The notes: generated by a model not told the origin, from the letters alone. Numbered from the stretch's first letter, positions 20,272 through 32,526 are shown. The stretch: 64,000 bases of DNA from Blastobasis lacticolella (GCA_905147135.1 LR990059.1:17073001-17137000), one strand, 5' to 3'. Program-made: numbers and translations.

Positions 20272-20277
20272 AATAAA
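20272..20277 (+). terminator. Polyadenylation signal for gene 2 (proximal)
   Basis: AATAAA 65 bp after the stop. A second AATAAA at 20,376-20,381 is followed by the GT-rich TCAATTGTGTTTCC and could be the distal site. Confidence 0.6.
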
Positions 20278-20381
20278 TAAGAATTAGGTCAGACCAGAAG
20301 ATAATTTAAACTAAACATTGAATAGATAATTACAAGTAATTCTTAGTAAAGGAAAAGAATGCAAAGTCCAGTTATAATAAA

Positions 20382-21599
20382 GCCATTAAACTGTCAATTG
20401 TGTTTCCTTTCACTTCGCAATTACGCACAATTAGAATCTAATCAGCGTGATTGGAATGAATGTAGATCTTAGAAATGTGAGTTGTGTTTTGATGGTTGCT
20501 TGTTTTGATTGTGATACGACATTGTTGATGTGATATTCGCACTGTTCTGAATGAGATAATGCGTGCCCGGCAGTGCGTCGATCCCCCCTTCCGTCCCAAG
20601 ATCCGGAACGTGCGGACCAGTTCGACATCCTACTTCATTCAATGCCACAACTAAACGGCGGCACCCAGGAGGCTCTGCCTCTTAGATGTACTTAATTACG
20701 ATATCGTGCAGCTAATTACCACATTATAATCGATACCAGCTTCAAGTGAAGTCGATTGCACGGAATTACATCGACGTCGTCAAAAACAAATAATACCGTT
20801 ACCTGAACAGACGAAGCTTCAAGGCGCGGTAAAGGCAGCTCCTGGTCACAGGCGCTGTTCGCACAATAGCATAGTTGCACTAGACATGTATTTCAACAGT
20901 TTACACACAATTATCACAATTTTTCTTATATAAAATCAACAAGTAAAATACAAAAAGACAAACACGATCCCTTCGTCCGTCACATTTCACTTGACAGCCA
21001 GCCATGACATTTCGTTTAGAAATTGAATTGAATGTCGTTTACATTTTTAATTTTAGATAGGCTCAGGTTGTAATGGTCATACTGACTGCATTTTATCCCG
21101 AAAGATATTGAAGTGTAATGTAGTGGAGAAAGATTTTATTTACATATCTACGAAATGTACAAAAAGCCGTAGCATAGAAATTACAATGAACAAAACTAAA
21201 TACTCAACAAAATCAGAAACTGTTTTACTGCCATCTGTCGTGTTTTGCACAAACTAATGTTTAACAAAGATTAGTTTGGCTACTTGCCAATAGATAGCGT
21301 TCGGTTTCAGTGTCGCAAACCGTGTTCAATGAACACTGTTCATAGCATAAATATTTTTTTAATATACGGAAGGTTCCTGGTTCATAGACGCATCTTCTTC
21401 AAGGGCTGACTAACAGGGACCTTCTCGTGCTTCCCGCTTTCCTGAGATTCTTGATCCTGGCCCTGAGAGCTTTGATTATTCTGTTATTATTAGCGAAGCG
21501 TATTTTTTATTCTATGCCGGAGAGGCTTTTGAGCCTTCAAAGGCTTTTTTACATTCCCAGGAATATTTGAGTTACTAAATGGAAAAATAGTAGGTACCA
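20382..21599. other. Intergenic spacer after gene 2
   Basis: Mixed composition with no recognised coding exon or repeat family. The short minus-strand frame at 20,431-20,628 has no recognisable product. Confidence 0.5.
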
Positions 21600-22627
21600 G
21601 CCTATATAATATAGGCGCTCGCAAGGTTGTGGCGAGTGATAGGTTTTAAGTATATACTACTTTACGCCGATGATCTAAAATTAATACATAAGATTAAAGA
21701 TGCTTCTGACATTATTTTACTCCAAGCCGACATTGATTCACTTCTGAAATGGAGCAATGACAATAGCCTTTCCTTCAACATAGCTAAGTGCAATACTATG
21801 ACATTCTCACGAGCACGGCATCCCATTGTAGCTACTTACAAACTTCAATCCGACCCAATCACCCGCGTAGAAATAGTCAAAGACCTAGGAGTTTTATTTG
21901 ACCCCAAATTAACTTTTAACACCCATATTTGTGAACTAGCTAAAGCATGTTATCGCCGACTGGGCTTTGTAATTCGTAACTCTAGAGATTTTACTGATCC
22001 CTCTGCAATAGAGCTTATTTATACCTAGCTAGTTAGGAGCAAAATTGAAAGCGCTGCCATAGTCTGGAGCCCACATGAGACGATTTACAAGCTAATTCTC
22101 GAAAAAGTGCAAAAAGCCTTCTTACGGTTTCTTTATAAGAAGAGGTGCGGGTATTATCCATTTCTTTACCCAACAAAATTTTAATTAGGAACTCTGAGTT
22201 TTAACTCCTTAGAGGTAAGACGTAGTTTGGATCTACTTATGACTGCAGTACGTTTGTTACGAGGCGAATCAGATTGTTCCAACCTGGTTGAGCGAGTTTG
22301 CTGTCTATCGGTTCCCAGGAAACACACGCGTCCCCGCGGTCACCAATTGATCGAAGTGGAATCTGTACGAACTGTTTCCCATTTTAACTCTCCGTTGGTA
22401 AGAGCACGCATCCAACTTAACAAATTATTGCGTGAGGTACCAGACTGCGATCTGTTTGCCGATAATTTATTGAATATGCACACAATAATAGCAATGTTTA
22501 CTGAAAATTTTACCTAAATTATAAGTATTTTGTATATAATAGCTGTAATTTATAACCTAATTTGTGCAACGCATTAGTCTAAAGCTGTAATGTTGTACAA
22601 AAGTATGAATAAATAAATAAATAAATT
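21600..22627 (+). pseudogene. 5'-truncated jockey/CR1-like LINE with reverse-transcriptase remnant
   Basis: The frame at 21,627-22,028 starts within the RT domain at FKYILLYADDLKLIHKI, with the catalytic YADD box. It continues through WSNDNSLSFNIAKCNTM and KDLGVLFDPKLTF, the thumb-like motifs of jockey-superfamily enzymes. A stop at 22,026-22,028 and a frame change near 22,180 interrupt it. The last part (22,227-22,517) ends at TAA, and the element ends in a short 3' UTR and an (AATA)n tail at about 22,604-22,627. Inactive. Confidence 0.85.
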
Positions 22628-23744
22628 ATTTTTCTATAATGTTTGCATTGTCTATCTGCAGAGATTTGTTATAAGATTACTTATGTCGAGGTAGTAGTAG
22701 TTCAGTTTGTTTTTAATAGGTACTGTGAAATGAGATTATGTAGCTCAAGTACTAGGCACTTTGGCGCGTGGTAAACAAGCGAACTAACATTTTTCCCTTG
22801 ATACGGTAACAAGATGTGCGACAACAGACGCCCCTTTGAAATGCTTTGTACTAGTGTCATTTTAGTCTATCGAAACAGAATTAAAAATAAATTATAATTT
22901 ATTTTATGAGGCTCTTATTAACTCAATGTAGGTAGGAAATCTTCTCTACAACCATTGTTGAAGACCCCGAGTACTATTATTATAGTCATGTTCTTATTTT
23001 TTGTAGAGATAGGTCTAAACGTAAAACTATAAAACCGTAGGTAGAATACGTAGGTATACCACGTACCCTAAAGTAAAAGTAAAACCACATAGCAATACAA
23101 TACAATACAAAACCATTTATTTCTCTCAAACTTTATACATTGTACAACATTCGAATCCTTATTGAGAGTTGGAGTCTGTAGTAGGTTAATGAAAAACTGT
23201 GTTACAGAAATATATATATGGCAGTATAGGTACCGTAGGACTATAGACAAATACATTAATCTACAAATCTTGGATCATGGTTACATAACGTTACGATCAA
23301 CGGTTTCCTGAGAATGTTCCACGCAGGATCAAATCTCGTCGAGGGTAACCAGTGACAGCGAAGGGAGTAAATGATCCCAAAACAAATTATGAACAGCGGC
23401 AATCTCTCCACAGCTGCGTTTAAAGTCTTGTCCACAGCTCTCCATACTAGTAGAGTGCTTTTTATACCAACTGCAGATTTTCTCCATACAAACCGCCGTA
23501 AATTACAATTCCATTCGTGCTACGCTACCTGTACGAGTTGCAGTCGACCACCGTACGATTATTTTCTTCTTGCCTCGTACGACCACGGTATGGATTGAGT
23601 TTCACGCAGTAGTATTCCCAGGCAGTTACGACATTGGAGCCTTCAAGAAACGAACCTATGGCAAGTCTATGGCCAGTAACGCATTCGCGACTCCCCGGAT
23701 GTAACGGGTGTCAATGGGTCAGGGGGATGTCAGGGGACCTGCCA
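22628..23744. other. Spacer, no gene seen
   Basis: AT-rich sequence with short AT runs; no splice-supported exon or repeat family recognised. Confidence 0.45.
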
Positions 23745-23995
23745 GCTTGTTTTTAGACTAGCCAGGCATTTGACCACCATCTCACCTGGTGGTTAAGTGA
23801 CGATGATGAAGATGGAGCATGTCTATCTAGGAACAGCCTATTCACTCTAGGGAGGTTATGGTGAATACGAGATGTGGTTCTTCATGAAAGGAATGAAAAG
23901 GTTTTGACGGGGTCGGTAGCTTGTGAGTGATGCCCCTGGTATTGCAAACGTCTATTGGCTTTGGTAACTGCTTACTATCAAGCAGGCCGTAAAGC
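23745..23995 (-). mobile_element. LINE 3'-end fragments
   Basis: GTCTATCTAGGAACAGCCTATTC matches the tail at 37,815-38,290, and TGGTAACTGCTTACTATCAA at about 23,958 matches the 3'-UTR motif seen at 3650 (minus), 48,230 and 51,830. Confidence 0.6.
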
Positions 23996-24860
23996 GCACT
24001 CCACATGCGGACAGTTCTACGGGAACACGAGAATGTAGAGGGAGTATTCGCCTATATTCGTGTAGTCCCGCGCGTGTTTGGCATGTCTCGCCTATTTCAT
24101 AGACTTAATAGAGATAGTTGGTTGTCGTCTCGATTCGATCCATTTTATATTTATATTCCTAGCGCTTTTTCCCGTAGCAGGTTCGGGGTATACTACATCA
24201 GCTGCCATCACCTCTGTGACCCTGTTTACAGCAGATTAGCGATATTACACCGATGAATCCATATAATGTCAACGCGTTTTGACACCCACCACATCCCTAA
24301 TAGGCGAGAATGTAGAGGGTCGACCAAAGTCCCGGCAAAAGTTCCGCGGAAAGTTTCGGCGGACATGTGGAGTACGCTTAAGCTTGATTGTCACCTGTGG
24401 TACAAACTGTTCTATCACTATGAACGTGCTATTGCCTAGTCTATGGATGGTAGTCACAAAAATGCGTCTTATTGTCACACATAAGTTTATTCTTTATCAA
24501 ATGTAATTAACAATACAAAAGTTACACAACTACGTATAGTATTTAACAAAATAATTACTTACATACTAATTATCACGATAAATTCATTCATATACTATAT
24601 TATTAGTTTTTGTAATGTACTTAATGGCATTTTATTTCAGGAATCAGGATGGCAGCAATATGGAAAAAATATTTATTGGTAATAAATGGAATGTTTGTTT
24701 TGTAGATAAAATATTTCTATTTACATACCTAGTTCTTGTAAATAAGGTTGAGCAATCAGATATTTAACAAATATGTAGGTACTACTACGTCACCCATCGT
24801 TCCATTTTAAATTTTCTTTCTAAGATTTTACTGATAATTGGCTCCTAATGTAGACTATTA

Positions 24861-24976
24861 GGCGCTGTCCTAATTGGCAACGGCCGTGCGACGGGCGGTT
24901 TTGAGGTCTCCTAATGGTCGGGCGACGTCCGTCGTGCGACCATGGTCGCACGACCGTTCCCAATTAGGACGGCGCC
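24861..24976. mobile_element. Harbinger-like MITE, 116 bp, near-palindromic
   Basis: Arms GGCGCTGTCCTAATTGG and the inverse CCAATTAGGACGGCGCC match over about 33 bp with 3-4 differences. TTA flanks both ends (24,858-24,860; 24,977-24,979), the usual 3-bp TWA duplication of PIF/Harbinger. The core holds a second hairpin, CGTGCGACCATGGTCGCACG. Confidence 0.78.
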
Positions 24977-25018
24977 TTAAATATCGCCAACTCGGACGCG
25001 AAAGCCATTGGTCGAGGT

Positions 25019-25110
25019 GAGGATGCCGAAGACTGGGTAAAGTTGAGAATAAAAAGTAGATAAGCGGACCCTGGCAGAAGCCGGGATTGATCGTTCGGAT
25101 GATACAAAAT
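25019..25110 (+). mobile_element. RTE-clade LINE tail
   Basis: A degenerate frame EDAEDWVKLRIKSR then ADPGRSRD, as in the copy at 30,880. Confidence 0.65.
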
Positions 25111-25154
25111 GTAGACTATTTTATGCACGTGCTTTTTTATTTACTTTATTGTCA

Positions 25155-25275
25155 GCAATTTCTCGCTCGTACGGTTCGGATGTGGAATGAGCTCCCAGCC
25201 GCAGTATTTCCTTTGGACTATGACATGCTCTCGGCAGCAATTCGTTACAGCAATCGGGTCTATTATGTAGATACG
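25155..25275 (+). mobile_element. CR1/jockey-like LINE 3' coding fragment
   Basis: The frame reads FLARTVRMWNELPAAVFPLD, then YDM, the standard C-terminal RT motif. It is related to the minus-strand copy at 12,655-12,965. Confidence 0.7.
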
Positions 25276-27041
25276 TAATAACCGTATGCGTATTTACTAA
25301 AATCATGTTTATAGGTATGTACTTACATTTACTGGTATCTAGGGCGATTTTTTTGGGTAAGTAAGTAAACATATTTCATTGTAATGTTAATACATTAAAC
25401 AAATATTAATAAAGTAATACCTATTACTAAGTATTAAAATTAAAATTCACTTTATAATAAATTCAATTTACATAATGGAAGACGTTGATTTGTTGTTTGT
25501 TTATACATATTAATAAATTTACTAGCAAAATTTCTAACGACCTAACCCTTACAAAATAACACAAAAGTGAAAACAATTCGTAATTATCTTATTACTTTTA
25601 ACAGTATAAAAGAAAAAAAACTACTTTTTATATTACGTAACTCAAATAAAAAAAAAACAGAGTCTAATGAGCTTGATTCAGAATTGCTGTTAGGAACATA
25701 TCTAATAAAGATCTTAACAATAACTTATTTCACGCAGCATGCACGTTTTAATATAGGAATGTATCATTGATATGAGTTTATGTCAAAGTAAGTAGTGCAG
25801 GCAGGGCTGTAAAAACTGTATCTAGATATTACAGATTTCAGAGCTAAGCTAAAAATAGTTCATATGCTGAGATTAAAAAACGATACCCATACATATAGGC
25901 TGATCTTAATACAAGGTATATGTCGCTATAGAAAACGTCATACACCAGCGATTTTCTTTGCAATGTAATTTGTCCGTCAAAATTAGCAAAAAAATTTCGA
26001 CTATTTGTTGGTATCTGAATGAGCTGAAATTGTTTATACCTATGTAACTTGGACGACAATGCATTAATATGGTACTATGGAGCTGGTCTGACGATGAAGT
26101 CAGAAGGTGGTCATAGGAACTAACGCAATAAGATATCCCGTCGTTTTTGGGCCCTTTGGAATGGTCTTGACGAGTAGGTACTCTACCGCGCACTAAAAGC
26201 TTGTCATGTAATTTTGTTTTCATTTAATAACTTATTTCCTGCTAACAGATGGCGCTTAGATAACAGATGAACTCAAGAATGGACGAATATGGAGCATGCC
26301 TCACTGGAAACAGACAATATATAACTTTCATAGCCGTTGTGTCATTCATACCACTGTTGATACTTTGATACTGATTACAATCGTCTTTGTGTACAACGTC
26401 GACCTAGTAAATCTAGGTTTCCTGGATGTTACGCCATGTAATTGGGTGCATATTATTAGAGCGAGTTACCGCTTACCATTGATATTGAAAGTTAATTCTA
26501 CTCAGATCATATAAAAAGGTCGAATTTAACACAAACCTGCACGGACAACACAGCTTAAACTTTCGTAGAGCTCTTGGTCTTACAAGTTGCTCCAACAGTC
26601 GGAACAATATTTGTATCCATGTCGCTGCTGCATTGCCTACTTCAGATTCCTACAAAACGACTGGTCGTTTTACTACGCTGCCAATTTAGAGAGTTATCCT
26701 CTGGAACTTAATTAAAACAAGTCCATGGTAACGATCGTAGGTACAGACATAGCAGCATTTGGTAGACTTGCAGTGCAGCTAACATTATATAAAAAGTGGT
26801 AATTTACAAATGGTTTCACTGTGAGCAGTCTAGTGACCTTGTCAACGGGAACAAATGTTTGATAATGATTCGGCTAACCGTTTGGTAAATTTCTACATTT
26901 TCTGAGCAATATGTTAAACGAAACCTGTATCTTTTCGTGTCTTTATACGTAGGTATTACGTACACAATCTTTCTACGCCTGACTCTCCCAAAATTTGTCA
27001 TTCATCAACTCAATAATAACCCTCAAAGTTATGATATCAAA
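25276..27041. other. Spacer between LINE remnants and Ctr1
   Basis: AT-rich. Short frames on both strands lack recognisable motifs or splice support. No repeat family recognised. Confidence 0.45.
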
Positions 27042-27047
27042 TTTATT
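27042..27047 (-). terminator. Polyadenylation signal of Ctr1
   Basis: TTTATT on the plus strand is AATAAA on the minus strand, 133 bp past the Ctr1 stop codon. Confidence 0.55.
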
Positions 27048-27179
27048 AAAAATTGCCGTATTATACTTGGATCCAAGTGCCTCTAGTCCTTTCGATGATA
27101 CCTATCATACCGCACTGATAACTCTTAGAAATACAGTGCAGCATGATCCGTAGCAACGACACGTCAAGTTTAGGAATCA

Positions 27180-27381
27180 TCACTGACAGTGTTCTGTCAC
27201 GTCGACGACGCTGGCCTTCCGCCAGCCGAAGAAGAAGTAGCCGACGCCCAGCCCCAGGATGAGAGCCAGGCAGAGCCACACGTTGTACGTCATGAAGACC
27301 AGCATCAGGGTGTAGGAGGCGAACGATTGCACTATGTGCAGTAGCGTCTGTATCATGTGACCTGGTGACGTCATTGAGTAT
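27180..27381 (-). CDS. Ctr1: Ctr1 exon 3 (TM2, TM3, C-terminus)
   Basis: On the minus strand the acceptor ATCTTCATTCCAG|ATACTC completes the split Lys codon (AA|A), then YSMTSPGHMIQTLLHIVQ, LMLVFMTYNVWLCLAL, GVGYFFFGW and VVDVTEHCQ. The stop is TGA. Confidence 0.94.
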
Positions 27382-30300
27382 CTGGAATGAAGATGGTGAG
27401 GTTAGCGTTAATATAGAGTATCTAAGCGCCTGGTTCAAATTACAAATCACCAGAAGGCTGGCCTCTTTTTGGGTCAGCTTTTAAGCCTCGCTATTTAACG
27501 AGGCAACGCGGCCAGCTTTCTGGGGACCTTTCCGAATTCGGGGGACCTGGGTCAAGTTTTTTATCTTTAGTTTAGTTAGAATTAAGGTTTTTGGTGTTAG
27601 AGTAAGACTTTTTTTTTAATGTTAATTATTGTAATTTAAAATGTAAATAAAGTGTTTTTCAATGTAGATTAAGATCCAAGGGCCCCAGACGTTACTTTTG
27701 TCTACGCAGCGACAAACGAGCAGACAACCCACCTAATGTAAGCGGTAATTTGCGCCTTTATGTAACAAAAAAGTAGAATTATAAGTTATCACTATGAGGG
27801 TTAAGATGAAATGCCTCATGCCTGTAATTGCGCTGGCTATCCTAATCAAACCGGATCACTACAATGCCTGCATTGTTTCTTGGCGCAGAAATAGATAAAG
27901 CGGTGGTATTTACCTAGGCGCGAACGTCATCGAATTTCGGGATACAGTCCATTATCCTATCACATGATTATTTTATGAGTATCAACATCTGTTGGATGTA
28001 CGGTGAACGTATGTCTACCGGCTAGCTGACACAACACCATCCCATACATTTTGTTACTCAGATAATAAGTAATGTCTGGGGGCTTGGGATCTTGGACTAA
28101 GGGTAATTTTATACCTACTTCACAAATTATTTATTGAATTGTGCCCGAGTATATGCCTTAGCGTAAGGAAACAAAATGTAGGCAAATATGGCATGTAATT
28201 GAATGTCACCCTCTAAAGTGAGCTGTTTGTTTACCACTCTTCTAATTACAGTTTTCCTTTAATTTTGTGTCATTTGTAGAAATATCTGTGCCTGTGGTTT
28301 TAAATTGAAGAGGCGGTAAAGTTTTAATTTAATGCTTTCCTTTGATACCTATTACCGCCCAACGGCCTTGGCCGGTCCCAACCTGGCCGTGTGGTGTCCG
28401 GCAGAGCAGAATAGCATCATCTAAGGGTGTCGTACAAGACGACTAATCTTTTCAAAGAAAAAGATCTAGAGTTTCCAGAAAATGGGCAGCAGCGTTTTCC
28501 ATTGAAATTTTATCCAAAGAGGTGCGTCAGGAAAGGCCCTCGATAGTCTCCGCCTACCCCTGTGGGTTAAGGGCGCGGGTGTGTTTGTATGTACCAATGT
28601 ATTTATCAAATATATCAAAATCCGTTTAAACAGCTCTGTCCATCCTTGCAAACTTACGCATTTACAATATCACGTCGCCTTAGTCCTTATTTAGCCTATA
28701 TCCAATTGAAAAGGATTAAAATTTAAACCTTAACAATACTACCATAAAAGTTAATTTTCGATATTTATGCGATAGGCTAAATAAGCACTGAGACGACGAT
28801 TAGAACGTCGGAAGTAGGCTTAAGTAGGAAAGTAGGACACTCACTTAACAACTGCGGTACCACTGCACGGCGCACCGCTCCCGCACTCCGTCTTGGTGAT
28901 GTTCACGCGGGAGTCGCCCGGCGCGGGCTGCGCGCGCGCATGCAGAGCCTCCCGGTAGTACTTCAGGCCCTCATACAGGATCCCCGCGAGGAAGATGGCG
29001 ACGGCAGAGCCTAGCAGCTCCCACGCGGTGGTGGTCATCCATCCGGGGAAGAGGATCTCTTGGCAGACTCCAACGTGGAACTGGAAGGTTAAGGTGTGAG
29101 TGTTAGTGGTGTTGTGTCTCAACGAAGCAGGCAGGTGGACTTCGCTTTCGTCCGAATCTGGGCAAGAGGTTGGGCCAAAAACGCTCCACTAGCGTATTAG
29201 CGTCGTGGCAACTTGGCTGGGAAGTGGAGTTGGAGGGAGTTTACTGGCCAGGACCATAGGATAGTATATCTAACCTAACCTAGACGCATCCATAATTTCC
29301 GTGTATTGCGATGTCCATCACGGTGATCACTCTCTATCAGATGACCAGTTGGCTCGTTTGTCTCTCTCCATTATAAAGAAAGTAGATAGCTTTTGGGCGA
29401 GACTTCGTCTGCGTGAAATTCAGTTATAACGCTCCAGACCCTTTTGTTTCCACATTAAATTTCGGAATAAATTGTAGTCTATGCGCTATTATTATTAGTA
29501 TCTATTTTAAATTATTGTGATTGCTGTGAAATAAATAAATGAATAATAATCCGTTCAGTAGTTTTTTCATGAAGAAATAACAACATACATATATTCTTAC
29601 AAACTTTCGCATTTATAATATGCATATGGAGAAAATTGTGTAATGTAACTTAATCGGTAGAACGTTGTCATAAAAACCTTATCAACGCTGAGATATTTTA
29701 GTCACGCTTTAACTCCATTACTGATTCGGTGATTTACTTGCAGTTGATGCTTTCATACAGAAACTGTGACTCGTGGAAATTATGCCATACACGGAGATGC
29801 AACAATCGACTCATACCGCTCGATTTTGGCACAGAATTAGGTAAGCGACACGGTTTTGGCGCGAAACGCGGAACAATGCCAGCCTGCGCGGGCGCAACGC
29901 CCACAGATACGAGTAGAATTCTGGCAAACCAAACCAAGCTGAGAGCCCGTTGTACAGTTTCGTTTTCTTTCGCTTGCTCACCTGTTACTTGAAATGCTTC
30001 TAATGACAGGTAGCTTATTACGATTAGCACCCCGTGACGGTATAAATTACAATATAATCACCATCTTGGCATCAATATCCCGGTATTTTTTGTGGAGAAG
30101 GTAGCTTACTTTCCAATCTTTTTGATCCGAGTTGTGATCTCGCGAGTGCCCACGGTACGCTTTGATAATGTTCCAGGATTTGATTTGAATGTCAGGGTAA
30201 CTGTCATTCGAGACCTATTTAACAGGGGAACCTGACCAGTGTAAATGTGGTTAGAAATTCAGTCGCCTAAATATGCAGGTTTCCTCACGTTGTTTTCCCC

Positions 30301-32491
30301 TAACGTCAGAGTATCGATCATTTCTTCAATCCTTGCGGAAACGAGTCTGGAACGTTATACCCGAATTTTAAGCTGTCGAAGTGTCAGACAAAAGCTAGTT
30401 TTTAAAGTAAATCCTCATTGCCGCCTGGCCATCGCGAATCGCAAGCCTACACCTACTCCGGTGACACAGAGACATGGTTCTCGCGCGTTTCTCGCGGACC
30501 GTGACAATGGTCCGCCGCAAGGACGCCGATTGAATTTCAATGGCGATTCGTTTCTGTGATGGTATTTGCAGTTTATGGGTGACTAAAGTCGACTAAAGCG
30601 TGACCAGCGATATATGTGGTGCCGCCATACTACGGCAGTTTTCAGAATTCTTTTCTTACATCAATTCCTTTCTTACAGAAGACAGAATTTACCTACAATA
30701 CTTGGAAACTGAAACGGAATATATACAGCTTTTAGTACCCAGTGGATGTTATAGAGCTGGGTAAGGTGTCTATTTTCTCACGCAACTATACTGCGGTTTT
30801 TTGGGAAGCCTTTTACATTTTGCACAAAGCTAGTCTCAGTGCCGGTATCAGTGAGGAGCCCCCGTGGGAGACTCCGATGGAAGGACGGATACAAGAGCTA
30901 ACGGCTCACGACGCGAGGATGCCGAAGACCGGGCGAAGTGGAGAAGAATGAGTAGAAAAGCGGACCCTGGCAGAGGATAAGCACTAGGACGATGATGTTG
31001 ATCACAGAGCTGTCTGTGCATTTAAGCCAATTAAGTTCCAACTATATTAGATTACTAATCATCTTGGCGTTATTCCCCGGTTGTGCTCTCACGCACGAGG
31101 GCCCCGTGTCCGCCTTGACCATTATCCAGAATTTGGCAGATCAGATAATTACAGTGGACTGCCAAGTTTGAGTTCAAGTGCGGAAAAGGAGCCCATTAAC
31201 ATATAACCAGTGGACTGACATCCGTGATCCTGCTACCATGGGAGCCGGACCAGACTGGATCATGGTTACACATTCAGTTGCCTTAATATGCAAGTTTCAT
31301 CACGATGTTTTCCTCAGTATGTATGTACAACTCAGAAAAGAGTCATTGGTACATAGCCGCAGTGGAATTTCAACCCGGTACCTCTCGCTTACGAGCCTGA
31401 TACCTTAACCGCTCGGCCACCGACGCTCTTTGCACTATATTACATTGTTTTACATAATTGAACACGGCAACAAACCTAAACTATCTTGGTAACAAAACTG
31501 AAACAAGTTATCTTGTGGGAACCATTGTGAAACTCGTCAGCAGGCCCTGCGGTTGTCCTTTGCGGTTGAATGTTCGTCAACTGCAGTGTTTATCGCAAGA
31601 AATTAGGTAGTGCAACATTGTTGCGTGATAAAACAACAATGTAGCAGTACGTAAGCGCACGTGGTTTGGCGCAACTATGTACTGTATGTTGAATGGAACG
31701 GAACTCGTACACGGGCGAAGATAATAATTATGTCCTTATAAGTGGTAGAAAGGGTGTCTTTTGACACAGGCTTTGCCTAAAAGGAGACTCCAGCAACGAT
31801 AGATTTAAGTACTCTTTGTTATTGAAATAAAAATTTATTTTATTATAAACTGTACCTACACATACACGAACATTTGCGACCTGAGTGGTGGAGTTGGTTG
31901 ACGGTATGCTGCGCAGAGGTCCTGGGTTCGATTCTTGGCCGAGCAGAAATGGAAATGATGAATTTAAATTTTTGTTACGTATAAGTATTAAACCCAATGT
32001 TATTGTGAAAAGGATAGACTTCTGGCACGTGCGTGGTAAAAAGGCTCACGATGCTCTAACGTTAGAAATGCAATGGTGTGGATGAAATCCCATGTCGAGG
32101 GTGCTGTGCCGTCTACCTTAGTTGATAGAATAATATTATGTGGGTATCAGGTATGGTGGAAATCGCTTCAAAATCCGTTGCGTTGTTTAGTTATGTAGGA
32201 GTTTACAACAAAGTACAAAACATAAAAATAATAAAAAGTATGTAAGTAGTTTATCAGTTATTATCTAGCACCCATAACACAAGCTTTGCTTACTTTGGGG
32301 CTAGATGGCGCTGTGTGAATTTGTACACGATTATTTATTTATTTTATTTAATATGGCATTACTAGCAGGAGTTTCGTTTATTTTATACTACGTAAGTGTT
32401 AGATACTCACCACCATGGCGTGGTGTGATGAGCAGCCATCGTCGTTATCATGGCCGCCATGGTCGTGGTGGTGGTCGGGGGTCATGTCCAT
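27180..32491 (-). CDS. Ctr1: High-affinity copper uptake protein Ctr1 (SLC31 family), 3 coding exons
   Basis: Minus-strand join 32491-32411, 29080-28845, 27381-27180: 173 codons including TGA, 172 aa, junction phases 0 and 2. Ctr1 forms a trimeric pore importing Cu(I) across the plasma membrane. The N-terminus (1-27) is His/Asp-rich with few Met (MTPDHHHDHGGHDNDDGC), suited to extracellular copper binding. TM1 is about 45-66 (ELLGSAVAIFLAGILYEGLK). A cytosolic loop (70-110) follows. TM2 (about 118-140) contains the M132-x-x-x-M136 selectivity motif in LMLVFMTYN. TM3 has G149-x-x-x-G153 packing. The protein ends HCQ, close to the family's HCH. Length is normal for insect Ctr1. An in-frame TAA 18 bp upstream supports the start. 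Introns carry SINE and LINE fragments. The divergent esterase genes nearby have no evident functional link. Confidence 0.94.
27455..27665 (+). mobile_element. Jockey-like LINE 3' end in Ctr1 intron 2
   Basis: One plus-strand frame reads RGNAASFLGTFPNSGDLG and then a stop after VFYL, a common jockey-type C-terminus. It is followed by a T-rich 3' UTR and AAATAAAG. A relative lies at 42,055-42,250. Confidence 0.65.
27700..27850 (+). repeat. Dispersed repeat D, partial copy
   Basis: ACAAACGAGCAGACA and TCACTATGAGGGTTAAGATG match the repeat at 49,430-49,670, which contains the inverted duplication. Confidence 0.5.
28372..28510 (-). repeat. Dispersed repeat C, inverted partial copy
   Basis: GTGTGGTGTCCGGCAGAGCA and AAAATGGGCAGCAGCGTTTT are the reverse complement of parts of 17,473-17,735. 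Lies in Ctr1 intron 2. Confidence 0.65.
28845..29080 (-). CDS. Ctr1: Ctr1 exon 2 (TM1 and cytosolic loop)
   Basis: Minus-strand acceptor AACCTTCCAG|TTCCAC (phase 0) and donor GTTAA|GTGAGT (phase 2). It encodes FHVGVCQEILFPGW, WELLGSAVAIFLAG, YEGLKYYREAL and a Cys-containing loop (TECGSGAPC). Confidence 0.94.
30060..30300 (-). mobile_element. SINE family B, diverged and head-truncated
   Basis: CATCTTGGC(A)TCAATATCCCGG at the 3' end, then GGGGAACCTGACCAG and ATTCAGTCGCCTAAATATGC. About 70 bp near the tail is foreign, and the tRNA head is absent. Confidence 0.6.
30855..30995 (+). mobile_element. RTE-clade LINE 3' end, best-preserved copy
   Basis: One frame reads EDAEDRAKWRRMSRKADP, the RTE-like C-terminal phrase, followed by a tail ending in a GATGATGTTGATC stretch. 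Confidence 0.75.
31055..31430 (-). mobile_element. SINE family B, nearly full-length
   Basis: Head on the minus strand at 31,430 (GTCGGTGGCCGAGCGGTTAA; B box GGTTGAAATTCC), body ATGTGTAACCATGATCCAGT, 3' end CGCCAAGATGATT near 31,055. Confidence 0.82.
31879..32345 (+). mobile_element. SINE family A split in two by about 240 bp
   Basis: 31,879-31,990 is the head and body (GACCTGAGTGGTGGAG, GGGTTCGATTCTTGGCC). 32,233-32,345 is the tail (GATGGCGCTGTGTGAATTTG). The same order and orientation suggest one element opened by a later insertion. It ends 66 bp from the Ctr1 N-terminal exon. Confidence 0.65.
32411..32491 (-). CDS. Ctr1: Ctr1 exon 1 coding part (His-rich N-terminus)
   Basis: 27 codons on the minus strand, starting at the ATG at 32,491 and ending at the donor ATGGTG|GTGAGT in phase 0, which matches the phase of exon 2. 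It encodes MDMTPDHHHDHGGHDNDDGC, then SSHHAMV. The exon continues upstream as 35 nt of 5' UTR to an acceptor at 32,526 (CCATTATTGCAG|TTTCTC). An in-frame TAA lies upstream of the ATG. At 27 codons it is easily missed by ORF length filters. Confidence 0.9.
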
Positions 32492-32526
32492 TGTGGTTGC
32501 TGTGATTTACTCTGGTTGCGGAGAAA

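Larger units (their letters stand above)
29081..32410 (-). other. Ctr1: Ctr1 intron 1
   Basis: 3.3-kb intron. Recognised inserts are listed separately (SINE B at 30,060 and 31,055, RTE tail at 30,855, SINE A at 31,879). The remainder, 29,100-30,050 and 31,440-31,870, is AT-rich with nothing recognised. Confidence 0.75.
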
